Below are positions 16,831-24,708 of a stretch of DNA of 64,000 bases, piece after piece (positions within the stretch are counted from its first letter, which is position 1; each line of letters starts with the position of its first letter). A program made the position numbers and the translations under genes. The DNA is from Streptomyces uncialis (GTDB lineage Bacteria; Actinomycetota; Actinomycetes; Streptomycetales; Streptomycetaceae): positions 26,297 through 90,296 of the forward strand of contig NZ_CP109584.1 of assembly GCF_036250755.1 (NCBI RefSeq), given 5' to 3'. The notes beneath the pieces were generated by a model that had not been told where the DNA came from, did not search any database, and saw nothing but the letters and a program-made list of their open reading frames with translations.

Positions 16831-17088
16831 TCAGTCGCGGGGGCGGTCCAGGCGGTGGACCCGCTCGGGGCCGCCGCCGGTGGCGGCGACCCGGGTGCCG
16901 TAGTCGTGGATCTCGGCGCCGCGCGTGTCGCGGCCCCGGCGGGTCAGCGCCGCGGCGAGGGTCCCGGTGCCGGAGGTGAACGCGGCCCGCGCCTCCTGGT
17001 CGCCGGACTCGACGGCCCGGTCGATGCCGCGGGTGAGGCGGCGGTGGCCCCGGACCTCGGTGGCGGTGTCGCGCAGGCGTCGGAACAT
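16831..17088 (-). CDS. small basic hypothetical protein
   Basis: 85 residues, Arg-rich, beginning MFRRLRDTATEVRGHRRL. Moderate upstream Shine-Dalgarno only. Lies between WhiB-region genes and the coiled-coil gene on the same strand. No family recognised. Confidence 0.6.
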   Translation of the reverse strand: MFRRLRDTATEVRGHRRLTRGIDRAVESGDQEARAAFTSGTGTLAAALTRRGRDTRGAEIHDYGTRVAATGGGPERVHRLDRPRD

Positions 17089-17215
17089 GAAAGGCCCTGC
17101 CTCTCTGGATTCTTGCGGGTCCGGGCTGTCCGGGCTCCCCTGGACCGCGCACAGCCGCCACTCCCACGCGGGGGGCGGCGGCTGTGCGGGTCAGGCAACC
17201 GACAGACAGGGAAGC

Positions 17216-17398
17216 TCAGTTGAGGTCCGGGACGTCCGGGGCGCGGCGGTCGGAACATCCGGGCGGGTGCGGGCGGCGGGCCCGGGTCACCAGGGCCGCC
17301 GCGTGCGGGACGCCCAAGTCGGCCAGGACCCCGTAGGAGTCGTAGTCGGCGGCGGTCCAGGCGGGCTGGGGGCCGTCGGGGGAGTCGGGCTGTGTCAC
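17216..17398 (-). CDS. small hypothetical protein downstream of whiB
   Basis: 60 residues from a GTG that overlaps the WhiB stop (GTGA). Core AADYDSYGVLADLGVPHAAA. Coupling supports reality; function unknown. Confidence 0.55.
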   Translation of the reverse strand: MTQPDSPDGPQPAWTAADYDSYGVLADLGVPHAAALVTRARRPHPPGCSDRRAPDVPDLN

Positions 17399-17733
17399 GC
17401 TGCGGCCTCCCCGGTACGGTGCGCGGTCCGGGCGGCGGCGCGGAGCATCGCCCGCCGCTCGGACGGGGTGGTACCACCCCAGATCCCGTCCGGTTCACGG
17501 CGCTCCAACGCACCGCGCAGGCAGGCACCGATCACCGGGCAGACCGAGCAGATCGCCTTGGCGTCATCGGCCTGGAGCACGGCGGGGCCGTTCTCCCCGA
17601 CAGGGAAGAACAACTCCGGGTCGACGTCGGCTCCGGTGCCCGGGCCGCACAGGGCCCGCGCACGGAAGTCGCCCTCGGCGGTGGCCGGGGTAAGGGCGGG
17701 GGAGGGAGTGCGGAAGACACGGCGGGAGGTCAC
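17395..17733 (-). CDS. WhiB family iron-sulfur transcription factor
   Basis: 112 residues. Four cysteines that hold a [4Fe-4S] cluster at 29, 62, 65 and 71 (C...CxxCx5C), the GIWGG turn at 83-87 and a basic C-terminus for DNA contact. WhiB-like proteins work with the principal sigma factor. GTG start with GGGAGG upstream, and that ribosome-binding site lies inside a 12-codon upstream reading frame. Likely controls transfer-region or host genes. Confidence 0.9.
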   Translation of the reverse strand: MTSRRVFRTPSPALTPATAEGDFRARALCGPGTGADVDPELFFPVGENGPAVLQADDAKAICSVCPVIGACLRGALERREPDGIWGGTTPSERRAMLRAAARTAHRTGEAAA

Positions 17734-17768
17734 CAGGACCTCCCGGCGGGGAATGCGAAGGTGTGCAT
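17730..17768 (-). CDS. 12-residue leader peptide before whiB
   Basis: ATG with a strong AAGGAGG five bases upstream, encoding MHTFAFPAGRSW, whose TGA overlaps the WhiB GTG. The WhiB ribosome-binding site lies within it, so ribosomes translating the leader would control WhiB initiation. Confidence 0.55.
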   Translation of the reverse strand: MHTFAFPAGRSW

Positions 17769-17857
17769 GATCGCCTCCTTCATGTTGGGGTTTGGAGTGG
17801 TGCGGTCCGCGGCCCCGGAGTGCTCAGTCCGGGGCCGCACACACCCGCGTCGGCCGG

Positions 17858-18049
17858 TCAGGGCCGGCGCTTCTGCGCGGCCAGGTACCGGTCCTGCACC
17901 TCGGCGAACTCGGCGAGCAGTTGCTCGCCGAGGCGGCAGCCGGTGCGGGCGGGTGTGCAGTGGTGGCAGGCCGTCAGGTGGGCGGTGCGGGCCTTCGCGG
18001 CGGCCATGTACCGGGCGTACAGGGACGCCGGCTTCTTTGCGTTCGGCAC
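17858..18049 (-). CDS. small Cys/His protein
   Basis: 63 residues from GTG with GGAAG upstream. Contains HLTACHHCTPARTGC, a likely zinc-binding cluster, and a helical C-terminus. No family recognised. Confidence 0.65.
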   Translation of the reverse strand: MPNAKKPASLYARYMAAAKARTAHLTACHHCTPARTGCRLGEQLLAEFAEVQDRYLAAQKRRP

Positions 18050-18154
18050 TCGTTCTTCCAGCGGTTGAGGGTCGTGTGCCCGCTCGTGTCTGTCTCGTGC
18101 CCGTGGTGTCAGGGCCGGTACGGACAGAAGCAGGACCAGGAGCAGGTCGGGCTG

Positions 18155-18490
18155 TCAGCCGTTGGAGCGGTCCGGGCCGGCCTCGGCCCGGCGCTCGACG
18201 GCCGCCCCGACGGCCTGATGCGCGGCCATGAGCCGCTGGTCCAGCTCGGCATCGGGCGCGGGGGAGGGGGTGTCCGGCTCGTTCGTGCTCATGTGGGGCT
18301 CCCGTTCTCGGGTGCGGGCGCATCGGACGTTTATGTCGTGTATGTCGTGCACCCGGTGTCCGGCGTCCCACGCACGGGCGGCGGCCGCCGCGGCCTGGGC
18401 CAGCAGCCACCGCGCACGCGGATGGGACGAGCCGAACCGGGCGAGGGCCCGTGCCGCGCGATACTGCGCGGCACGGGCCGACCGGACCAT
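18155..18490 (-). CDS. small hypothetical protein, start uncertain
   Basis: 111 residues if started at 18490; a downstream ATG at 18292 has the better ribosome-binding site (GGGAG) and would give 45 residues. The upstream part (QYRAARALARFGSSHPRAR, LLAQAAAAAARAWDAGHRV) is protein-like, so it may be one gene or two fused in frame. Function unknown. Confidence 0.45.
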   Translation of the reverse strand: MVRSARAAQYRAARALARFGSSHPRARWLLAQAAAAAARAWDAGHRVHDIHDINVRCARTREREPHMSTNEPDTPSPAPDAELDQRLMAAHQAVGAAVERRAEAGPDRSNG

Positions 18491-18512
18491 CCGGGGAATG
18501 GTGGGGCTCCGC

Positions 18513-18623
18513 TCAGTGGTGCGGGCAGCGCTTCAGGTGGTCGTCCACCTGATTCCTGCAGATCCAGCACTGCCAGCCCAACCGGGCCAGGTCACGCACA
18601 CGCAGGCGGAGGTGGGAGCGCAT
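18513..18623 (-). CDS. 36-residue Cys-rich peptide
   Basis: ATG overlaps the stop of the upstream gene (TGATG). Contains CWICRNQVDDHLKRCPHH, four possible zinc ligands. Small zinc-knuckle proteins are frequent in this cluster. Confidence 0.5.
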   Translation of the reverse strand: MRSHLRLRVRDLARLGWQCWICRNQVDDHLKRCPHH

Positions 18624-19018
18624 CAGCGGCGCCCCGATCCACCGCACGAGCCGCAGCCGATCCACGTCCGCCGGCGCACACCGCCCGAGCTGGTGTCCTC
18701 GACCCGGCCGCCGGTGCCACCGCACGCCGTGCACACCAGCGCCGCCCCCGGACCCGACGGCGTGCGGGTGAGGCCGGCCTCCTGGGCGCAGCGGCAGATC
18801 CAGCACCCGCACAGGCCACAGGCGTCGTCGGCCATCCGGGCCTGCATGGCGGCCAGGGTGCGCGGCGCGCGCCGGCCGAGACGGGCGGCCCGCAAGTCCC
18901 CCTCCATGACGAGGTACTGCACGAGCTGGTGGAACGCGGAGTCGTCGTCGGGCTCCAGGCCGCGGGCGTCGTCCTCGCGCTCGACATCGTCGATTACGCC
19001 GCCGATGGGGCGTGACAT
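18623..19018 (-). CDS. Cys-rich zinc-knuckle protein
   Basis: 131 residues. N-terminal acidic helix, then two zinc clusters: CGLCGCWICRC and CTACGGTGG...CGSCGGSG, the second like a DnaJ-type CxxCxGxG knuckle. Possibly binds nucleic acid or acts as a chaperone-like adaptor. Start chosen at the first ATG of the frame with protein-like sequence. Confidence 0.65.
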   Translation of the reverse strand: MSRPIGGVIDDVEREDDARGLEPDDDSAFHQLVQYLVMEGDLRAARLGRRAPRTLAAMQARMADDACGLCGCWICRCAQEAGLTRTPSGPGAALVCTACGGTGGRVEDTSSGGVRRRTWIGCGSCGGSGRR

Positions 19019-19030
19019 CATCGTCTGCAC

Positions 19031-19686
19031 AGGTTGTTCCTCTCATTGGTGGCCTGTGCGCGCCGCCCGGGACTCCACATCCCGGGCGGCGCATCTTCGT
19101 TTGGGGCCCTGTGACCCCACGCCGCCACCAGCCCGCACGCACAGTGCTGGGCTGGGGACGACGTGCAGAACAGGGACGATGCGCGGCCTGCTGCCTTCCG
19201 CGCTGACCACCTTTCGACCGGGAGGTGGAGTGCCCGCGACCACTGGCTCACCCGCCGGGTCGTGCGATGTTCCGCTTACCGGCTGGGGGCTGTCGTCGCG
19301 CTACCGCCGCATGGTGCTGCGGGGGAGGGTGATCGCTCGGCCCACGCGGCAGCCGAACCAAATGGCTTGCTGCCGCTCCGTGGCACGAAGAAGGGTCGCT
19401 CTCACTCCCCCGCCTCGTGCCGCCGTTCACGGTGACCGGATTCTGGCTCCGGTCGTGCCCTTCTGACGCTCCCGAGCCGGTCACCCTTGCCGCAGCACCC
19501 GGCCAGTTGCCTGGCCAGGGGCGGTAGTCGTCACCCGGTGGTCGCGTCTTCAGTTCTCAAGGAACGAGCACTCCCCGGTCCGGCCGCGTGGCACGCGGCT
19601 TTTCCGGGAGCTGGCGGGAAGATCTGGCCGCTTCGACCGTCGCCACCCGAGGTGGCGACGATGGGAGCCGTCAGAGCCGGAAAGGG
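19031..19686. other. non-coding interval with a strong hairpin
   Basis: No convincing gene. A perfect 12-bp hairpin, CGCCGCCCGGGA / TCCCGGGCGGCG (19061-19091), is followed on the plus strand by CATCTTCGTTTG and may terminate rightward transcription. The rest shows no clear repeat or promoter. Confidence 0.5.
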
Positions 19687-20091
19687 TCAGGCCGCGATCG
19701 GCAGAGGCGCTGCGGCGGCCGGCCGCCGCGCGATGCGCAGCCGCTCGGCGTAAGGGAGGAGCACGTCGACCAGGCGCTCGCGCACCAGCTCGGTGATCGA
19801 CGGGTCGGCCGCAAGGATGTCCCGCGCCGCCTCCCGCCGCGCCCCGGAGTCCGCGATGACCTCGTCGCGGGCCTTGGTCTTGCCCTTCTTCACCGCAGTG
19901 GCGGCGTCCCATCGGGCCAGCTCGTGCACGGTCACCAGGTCGTACATCTCAAGCGGTGTGCCGAAGGCGACGTCCAGGTCGATGTCGGCGAAGTCGGCGA
20001 GCGGCACCTCGACGGCCTCCAGGAGAGCGAGTGTCTCCGTGTCGAAAGTCTCGGTAGCGAGGCCAGCGGCGGGGCGGCGGGCGGTGTTCAT
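19687..20091 (-). CDS. hypothetical protein under divergent GntR control
   Basis: 134 residues: an N-terminal acidic segment (LEAVEVPLADFADIDLDVAF) and a helical C-terminal half with ARDEVIADSGARREAARDIL. Divergently arranged with the GntR gene; shares the 180-bp AT-richer control region. No family recognised. Confidence 0.65.
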   Translation of the reverse strand: MNTARRPAAGLATETFDTETLALLEAVEVPLADFADIDLDVAFGTPLEMYDLVTVHELARWDAATAVKKGKTKARDEVIADSGARREAARDILAADPSITELVRERLVDVLLPYAERLRIARRPAAAAPLPIAA

Positions 20092-20270
20092 GCGGTGCTC
20101 CCTTCTAGGTTCGGGCTCTGCGTGATCCCGGCGGAAATAGCAGGTGTTGGGGGCTTTGCCACCCGTCCACCCTGTCGACATACATAACTTAGCTGATACA
20201 GTCGGGGGCGTGTCAAGCACTTGATTAAGGAAGCTATGGAAGCTAGCTAAGGCGAGGGGGTCGACCTACG
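20092..20270. promoter_or_regulatory. divergent promoter/operator region
   Basis: AT-rich patch with ACATAACTTAGCTGATACAG and, further right, AAGCTATGGAAGCTAGCTAA, a direct repeat of GGAAGCTA. TGGAAGCTAG(C/T)TAA also occurs before the second GntR gene (51332-51345). Likely GntR-type operators. Confidence 0.55.
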
Positions 20271-20612
20271 ATGTCGCTCATGAGCAACGAGGCCGTGCAG
20301 CCGTACCAGCGAATCGTTCAGGATGCCCGCGACAAGATCCGCTCCGGTCGTTGGGCCGCCGGAACGAAACTGCCGAGCACGCGCGAGCTGGCAGAGGAGT
20401 ACGGCGTCGCGGCTGGCACCGTCCAGCGAGCCCTGACCGAGCTGCGCACAGCCGGGCTCATCTACTCCCATCAGGGCCGCGGTTCCTTCATCACGGACAC
20501 GGCCGCCGAGACCAACGAGGACTCGACCGCCCGTGCTCTCAAGGCACTTGAGGAGCAGGTAGCCGATCTGGCCGCGCGACTCGAAAAGATCGAGAAGGGG
20601 CGCGACGACTGA
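20271..20612 (+). CDS. short GntR family regulator
   Basis: 113 residues. N-terminal winged helix (YQRIVQDARDKIRSG, LPSTRELAEEYGVAAGTVQR, GLIYSHQGRGSF) typical of GntR, followed by a coiled-coil tail (LEEQVADLAARLEKIEK) in place of an effector domain. Small regulators of this type repress transfer genes on actinomycete plasmids (KorA-like role); here inferred from position. GAGGGGG lies upstream. Confidence 0.85.
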   Translation: MSLMSNEAVQPYQRIVQDARDKIRSGRWAAGTKLPSTRELAEEYGVAAGTVQRALTELRTAGLIYSHQGRGSFITDTAAETNEDSTARALKALEEQVADLAARLEKIEKGRDD

Positions 20613-20716
20613 GGTCCTTCCCTGCGTCTCGTTGCGCATCGCCATCTCTCTCCGGTGGGGTCAACTTCGTTAACAAAGTTGTAGGCCCGGTCGGGGTCCG
20701 AGTTCCAGATCAGCCG

Positions 20717-20737
20717 TGTATCCAGCCGCCGGATACA
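20717..20737 (+). promoter_or_regulatory. dyad upstream of the XRE-TPR regulator
   Basis: TGTATCC-N7-GGATACA, 12 bases before the ATG at 20750. TGTATCC occurs twice more early in the gene (about 21040 and 21060). A likely self-operator. Confidence 0.5.
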
Positions 20738-20749
20738 CCGAGTGGAGAC

Positions 20750-22198
20750 ATGGAGGATCACCAAGTGGGCCAGCAGCCGAACGCGTTGACACCGGAACAG
20801 TCGCCCCAGCACCGCTTCGGCTACACGCTTCGCGAACTCCGGAAGGTCCGTCGCCTCTCTCTGCGAGGGCTCGCCGACAAAGCCTTCATGTCGCACTCCA
20901 AGCTGCAGAAATGGGAGAACGGCGATAGAGCCCCGAAGGACCGGGCAGAGGTCGAACTGATCGACTCGCTGCTCTGCGCCGGCGGCATCCTGGTCGACCA
21001 GTGGGAGCGGATCGGGTCGGCTCTATCCGCATCCGGCCTTGTATCCGTTTCGACCCCCCATGTATCCGAAGCGTCGGTTGGGCTGGCCACAGCCGCCTCC
21101 CAGCAGGCAGCGTCTGAACATGAGGGGATCTTTGTCCCCGCTCGTCTACGGGATGGATCGGTGGTCTTTGTGGCGCTCGATCGACGCGCGATGCTGCGTG
21201 GCGGGATGGGACTCGGTGCAGCGGCTGCGCTGGGCGTAGGAACGCCAGCAGCCGCAACTTCCAACGCGCTGCCGGGGCTGACACGACCCGCACGATCCGC
21301 AGCCGCCTACAGCGGCTCGCCAGTGGAACACTTTCAGCGCGCCCGCCGCTTGCTGATCGACAACGACAATCTCCTCGGACCCAGCCGAACCGTCGTGACC
21401 GCCCGCGAGTACATCGAGACCATCAAGGATCTGCGCCAGGACGCCAAGGGCACGGACCGTCACGCCCTCATGGAACTGCAGACGCAGTACGCGGAATTCA
21501 CTTCCTGGCTCTACCAGGACCTGGGTGACTTCGACAGCGCCCAGTTCTGGCTCGACAGGGCGTTCCAGTGGAGTCAGACCGTCGGAGACAGCGACCTGAC
21601 CTCGTACGTGATGGCCCGCAAGGCACAGCTCGCCGGTGAGATGCACGACCTGGTCGACGTCGTCGACCTCGCCGAAGCCGCGCAGCGCATGGCCCGTCCT
21701 CGCAGTCGGCTGGCCGCCGTCGCCCGGACCTACGAGTCGTACGGTCACGCGCTGCGCGGCGAGGCTGCCGACAGCGAGCGTGCCATCGACGACGTGCGCA
21801 ACGCTCTCGATCGCGTCTCCGACGACACAACCCCGTGGGGCGTGTGGCTGAACGAACAGTACGTGGAGGTGCACCGGGCGCAGGGCCTGGAGGTGCTGGG
21901 CAACCACGCGGAGGCTGCGGAGGTCTTCACCAGCGCCATCAAGTCGTTGCCCGATGGCTACCACCGCGACCGCGGCGTCTACATGGCTCGGGCCGCTGTG
22001 GCCCACGCCGGTGCTGGTGCCCCGGACGAAGCGGCCTCGGTCGGCCTTCAAGCCCTGACCGTGGCCACCGACACCGGTTCGGGTCGGATCGTCCGCGAGC
22101 TCGCCCGTCTCGACAAGGCACTGGCCCCCTGGCAGCGCCAGCCCGAGGTGGCAGAGTTCCGTGCGCGCTTCGACGGCCAACTCGCCCACGAATCTTGA
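20750..22198 (+). CDS. XRE-type HTH regulator with TPR-like C-terminal domain
   Basis: 482 residues. HTH at ~25-80 (LRELRKVRRLSLRGLADKAF, SKLQKWENGDRAPK), a short Ala/Gly-rich region, then ~280 residues of TPR-like helical repeats, the design of many Streptomyces signal-responsive regulators. GGAG precedes the ATG. It starts an operon with the two RibD-like genes, separated by 20 bases. Confidence 0.85.
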   Translation: MEDHQVGQQPNALTPEQSPQHRFGYTLRELRKVRRLSLRGLADKAFMSHSKLQKWENGDRAPKDRAEVELIDSLLCAGGILVDQWERIGSALSASGLVSVSTPHVSEASVGLATAASQQAASEHEGIFVPARLRDGSVVFVALDRRAMLRGGMGLGAAAALGVGTPAAATSNALPGLTRPARSAAAYSGSPVEHFQRARRLLIDNDNLLGPSRTVVTAREYIETIKDLRQDAKGTDRHALMELQTQYAEFTSWLYQDLGDFDSAQFWLDRAFQWSQTVGDSDLTSYVMARKAQLAGEMHDLVDVVDLAEAAQRMARPRSRLAAVARTYESYGHALRGEAADSERAIDDVRNALDRVSDDTTPWGVWLNEQYVEVHRAQGLEVLGNHAEAAEVFTSAIKSLPDGYHRDRGVYMARAAVAHAGAGAPDEAASVGLQALTVATDTGSGRIVRELARLDKALAPWQRQPEVAEFRARFDGQLAHES

Positions 22199-22218
22199 GA
22201 AGAATCGGATCACACCGA

Positions 22219-22902
22219 ATGATCACGCATCCGTACGTCATCCTCTCCGCTGCCATGTCGGTCGACGGCTACCTGGACGACACCAGCCCCGAGCGACTGC
22301 GCCTGTCCAACGCGGCCGACTTCGACCGCGTCGACCGGGTCCGCGCCGAGTCCGACGCCATCCTGATCGGCGCGAACACCATGCGGCGGGACAACCCCCG
22401 TCTGCTGGTGAACAGCGACGAACGACGCGCTCAGCGCGTTGCGGACGGCAAGCCGGAGTACCCCCTCAAGGTCACGGTCACCGCGAGCGGCGACCTCCCC
22501 GCCGACCTGAAATTCTGGCACCACGGCGGCTCCAAGCTGGTGGTCACAAAGGACAGCGCGGTGGAGAAGGTGCGCGCCACCCTCGGCGATCTGGCCGATG
22601 TGGTCAGCGTCGGCCCGGAGCTCGACTGGGGCCTGGTCCTCGACGAGCTCGGGCGCCGCAGCGTCGGCCGGCTCATGGTCGAGGGCGGCGGCACGATCCA
22701 CACCCAGCTCATGGCGCAGAACCTCGCCGACGAAGTGCACCTCGCCATCGCGCCGCTCTTGGTCGGTCAGCCGGAGGCGGCCCGTTTCCTGGGCACTGCC
22801 GACTACCCGGGCGGGTCGACCGCTCGGATGAAGGTTCTGGAAATCCGCGCGATCGAGGACGTCGTGTTCGTCCGCTACGCCCCGAAGGAGCGCACCGCCT
22901 GA
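22219..22902 (+). CDS. RibD C-terminal / dihydrofolate reductase-like protein
   Basis: 227 residues matching the reductase domain of RibD: AAMSVDGYLDD at the start, GANTMRRDNPRLL, and VEGGGTIHTQLM. It should reduce a ribosylated pyrimidine or similar compound with NADPH. Stop overlaps the start of the deaminase gene (TGATG), so the two make a split RibD-like pair. Confidence 0.85.
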   Translation: MITHPYVILSAAMSVDGYLDDTSPERLRLSNAADFDRVDRVRAESDAILIGANTMRRDNPRLLVNSDERRAQRVADGKPEYPLKVTVTASGDLPADLKFWHHGGSKLVVTKDSAVEKVRATLGDLADVVSVGPELDWGLVLDELGRRSVGRLMVEGGGTIHTQLMAQNLADEVHLAIAPLLVGQPEAARFLGTADYPGGSTARMKVLEIRAIEDVVFVRYAPKERTA

Positions 22903-23384
22903 TGTACGCGCCCGACCGAGCCCAGGACCTGCGCTGGATACAACGTGCGATCGACCTCGCCGCGCTGTGCCCTCCGGCCGTCGGCGCCTACTCGGTGGGG
23001 GCGGTCATCGTCGGCGAGGACGGCAACGAGCTGGCGTCCGGGTATTCCCGGGCGACCGGCCCCCGTGAGCACGCGGAGGAAGTTGCCCTCGCCCAGCTCC
23101 CCCAGGAGGACCAGCGTCTCGCGGGAGCGACGATCTACAGCACGCTGGAACCCTGCTCCCAGCGCAGCGCGTCCCGTACGCCCTGCGCGCGGCGGATCCT
23201 CGAGGCGGGCATCCCGCGCGTTGTCATCGCCTGGCGCGAGCCGAGCCTGTTCGTCGACGACTGCGTTGGCTACGAGCAGTTGGTGGAGGCCGGAGTGATC
23301 GTGCTGGAGCTGCCCGAGTTGGCGGCGGCCGCGAAGACGACCAACTCTCACCTGCCAGGCTTGGGCGGAAAGGGGTGGCGTTGA
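22902..23384 (+). CDS. RibD N-terminal / cytidine deaminase-like protein
   Basis: 160 residues with the zinc deaminase motifs HAEEVAL and PCSQRSASRTPC. Paired with the preceding reductase, it would deaminate the pyrimidine substrate. The order (reductase then deaminase) is the reverse of fused RibD. Either riboflavin-like metabolism or modification of a pyrimidine nucleotide is possible. Confidence 0.85.
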   Translation: MYAPDRAQDLRWIQRAIDLAALCPPAVGAYSVGAVIVGEDGNELASGYSRATGPREHAEEVALAQLPQEDQRLAGATIYSTLEPCSQRSASRTPCARRILEAGIPRVVIAWREPSLFVDDCVGYEQLVEAGVIVLELPELAAAAKTTNSHLPGLGGKGWR

Positions 23385-23472
23385 ACGTATCGACGCTCGC
23401 GGTGACAGCGCGCCTCTGCCGGGAGCCCGATGGTGTATCTTTCGCTACATCTTCGATCATGGAAGGTTGGCT

Positions 23473-23778
23473 ATGCCCAACTCCGACGGCGCTCAGCGGG
23501 TCGATGCCCTACTGAACAGCCTGGGTGACGTCCTACCGCCACCGAGTGTGCGCGGGAAGCTGCGCGTTGCCGCTGGCCTCACGCAGCAGGACGTCGCGGA
23601 CACCGTGGGCGTGAAGCGCCTCGCGGTGGCACGTTGGGAACTCGGGGAGGCTCACCCCCGGCGCCCGCACCGCGAGGTCTACCTGCGCCTGCTTCGCGGG
23701 CTCGCGGAGCGTTTTCCCGAAGCGGCGCGAGCGGATGAGGGCATGCCGACGCCGACCTCCGGAGGGGGATCAGGATGA
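23473..23778 (+). CDS. XRE-family HTH protein
   Basis: 101 residues. HTH at ~25-65 (RGKLRVAAGLTQQDVADTVG, LAVARWELGEAHPRRPHREV). The opening NSLGDVLPPPSVRGKLR resembles the N-terminal HTH of Tap in this window (LPPPAERARLREAAGIT). GGAAGG lies 6 bases before the ATG. Confidence 0.75.
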   Translation: MPNSDGAQRVDALLNSLGDVLPPPSVRGKLRVAAGLTQQDVADTVGVKRLAVARWELGEAHPRRPHREVYLRLLRGLAERFPEAARADEGMPTPTSGGGSG

Positions 23779-24366
23779 CCTAGCGGCCATCGACCGCGCG
23801 TGCCGATACGTGGACGGCAATCCACGTGGCCTCGCGCGGCCCGTCTCGCCGACCAGACGTACCGTCCAGGTCGGCGCCCAGCTCCCGGTTGACGCCGGTT
23901 CTGGGCTCCAGCTCATGAGCTGGTCTATCTCTCAGTAACACCCGGTCCTCAAGGACCAGCACTACTTGCTACCCGCAGAGGCCCCCCGGCAAGGGGACTT
24001 CTGCACCGCAGTACCGAAGTACCGCTTCACCGTTCCATGCACGGTTCCGACGGCCCCGGCAAGGGCCTCGGAACACAACAACCGCCCCAGCCCCAGCAAG
24101 AGCAAGGAGGTCGCCTTACGCCACGTCCAGCCCGAGGGCTGTCCGCCGTCCGAATCACCAAAGAAAGGCTCGCCTCTGGTTCTTCGTCCGGTCGGTTCCG
24201 TCCGCTCCTGACGAAGTGGGCGCAACCCCACCAAAAGGAAGGGAGAAATCTCCCCCCTCCCACCCGGTCACTCCTCGCGGAGGAACTGGGTGGTGTCACA
24301 TCCGTTGGTCATCCCGTCCCGCGTCGCGGGGTGGTGCGGCCGTGAACGTGAAAGTGGTGTCCCCTC
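23779..24366. other. mostly non-coding interval before the replication module
   Basis: No firm gene. A 102-codon plus-strand frame (24037-24345) is possible but has biased, low-complexity composition. The stretch AGAAATCTCCCCCCTCCC and a GGTGTCA-rich area lie before the replication genes. I see no clear promoter. Confidence 0.4.
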
Positions 24367-24708
24367 ATGGTGCCCGATCTCCGCGCCCTTGAAAAGCTGA
24401 CTTCCGACCGTTTCATCCAGGTTCGATCCGCCGATCTGTTCCACTCAGTCGAATTCGTCCCGCGATCTGTGGCGGTTTGCCCACTTCGACAGGCACCGTC
24501 GTGTCCGGGCCGTGGGCTGCCCGAGGGGTCCGGGCTCGCCGGTCCCCAGAGCGTCGTGCCCGCCGCGCCCGTCCCGCCCCACGGGACGCACACCAAGATC
24601 CTTGCCCGCGTGACGGGAGCGCTTGGCGTTCGGCCGTTGTCCGCAGGTGATCTGGGCCAGGGTCGCCGGATGGACCTTTTTCAGCTGGCTCTGCGGGGTG
24701 CCCGGTGA
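24367..24708 (+). CDS. small protein coupled to the replication gene
   Basis: 113 residues. C-terminal block THTKILARVTGALGV...GRRMDLFQLALRGAR looks like a structured domain. Its TGA overlaps the GTG of the winged-helix gene, which supports co-translation. N-terminus has no obvious ribosome-binding site. No family recognised; placed with replication by context. Confidence 0.55.
   Translation: MVPDLRALEKLTSDRFIQVRSADLFHSVEFVPRSVAVCPLRQAPSCPGRGLPEGSGLAGPQSVVPAAPVPPHGTHTKILARVTGALGVRPLSAGDLGQGRRMDLFQLALRGAR

Noticed and set aside
24037..24345. 102-codon plus-strand reading frame before the replication module
   Set aside because: Low-complexity composition, no clear ribosome-binding site and no coupling to the next gene; kept only as a possibility in the intergenic note.
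23779..24366. tRNA or rRNA fragment near the ACCCGGTCCTCAAGGACCAG sequence
   Set aside because: A short hairpin only; no cloverleaf or conserved rRNA block could be built.
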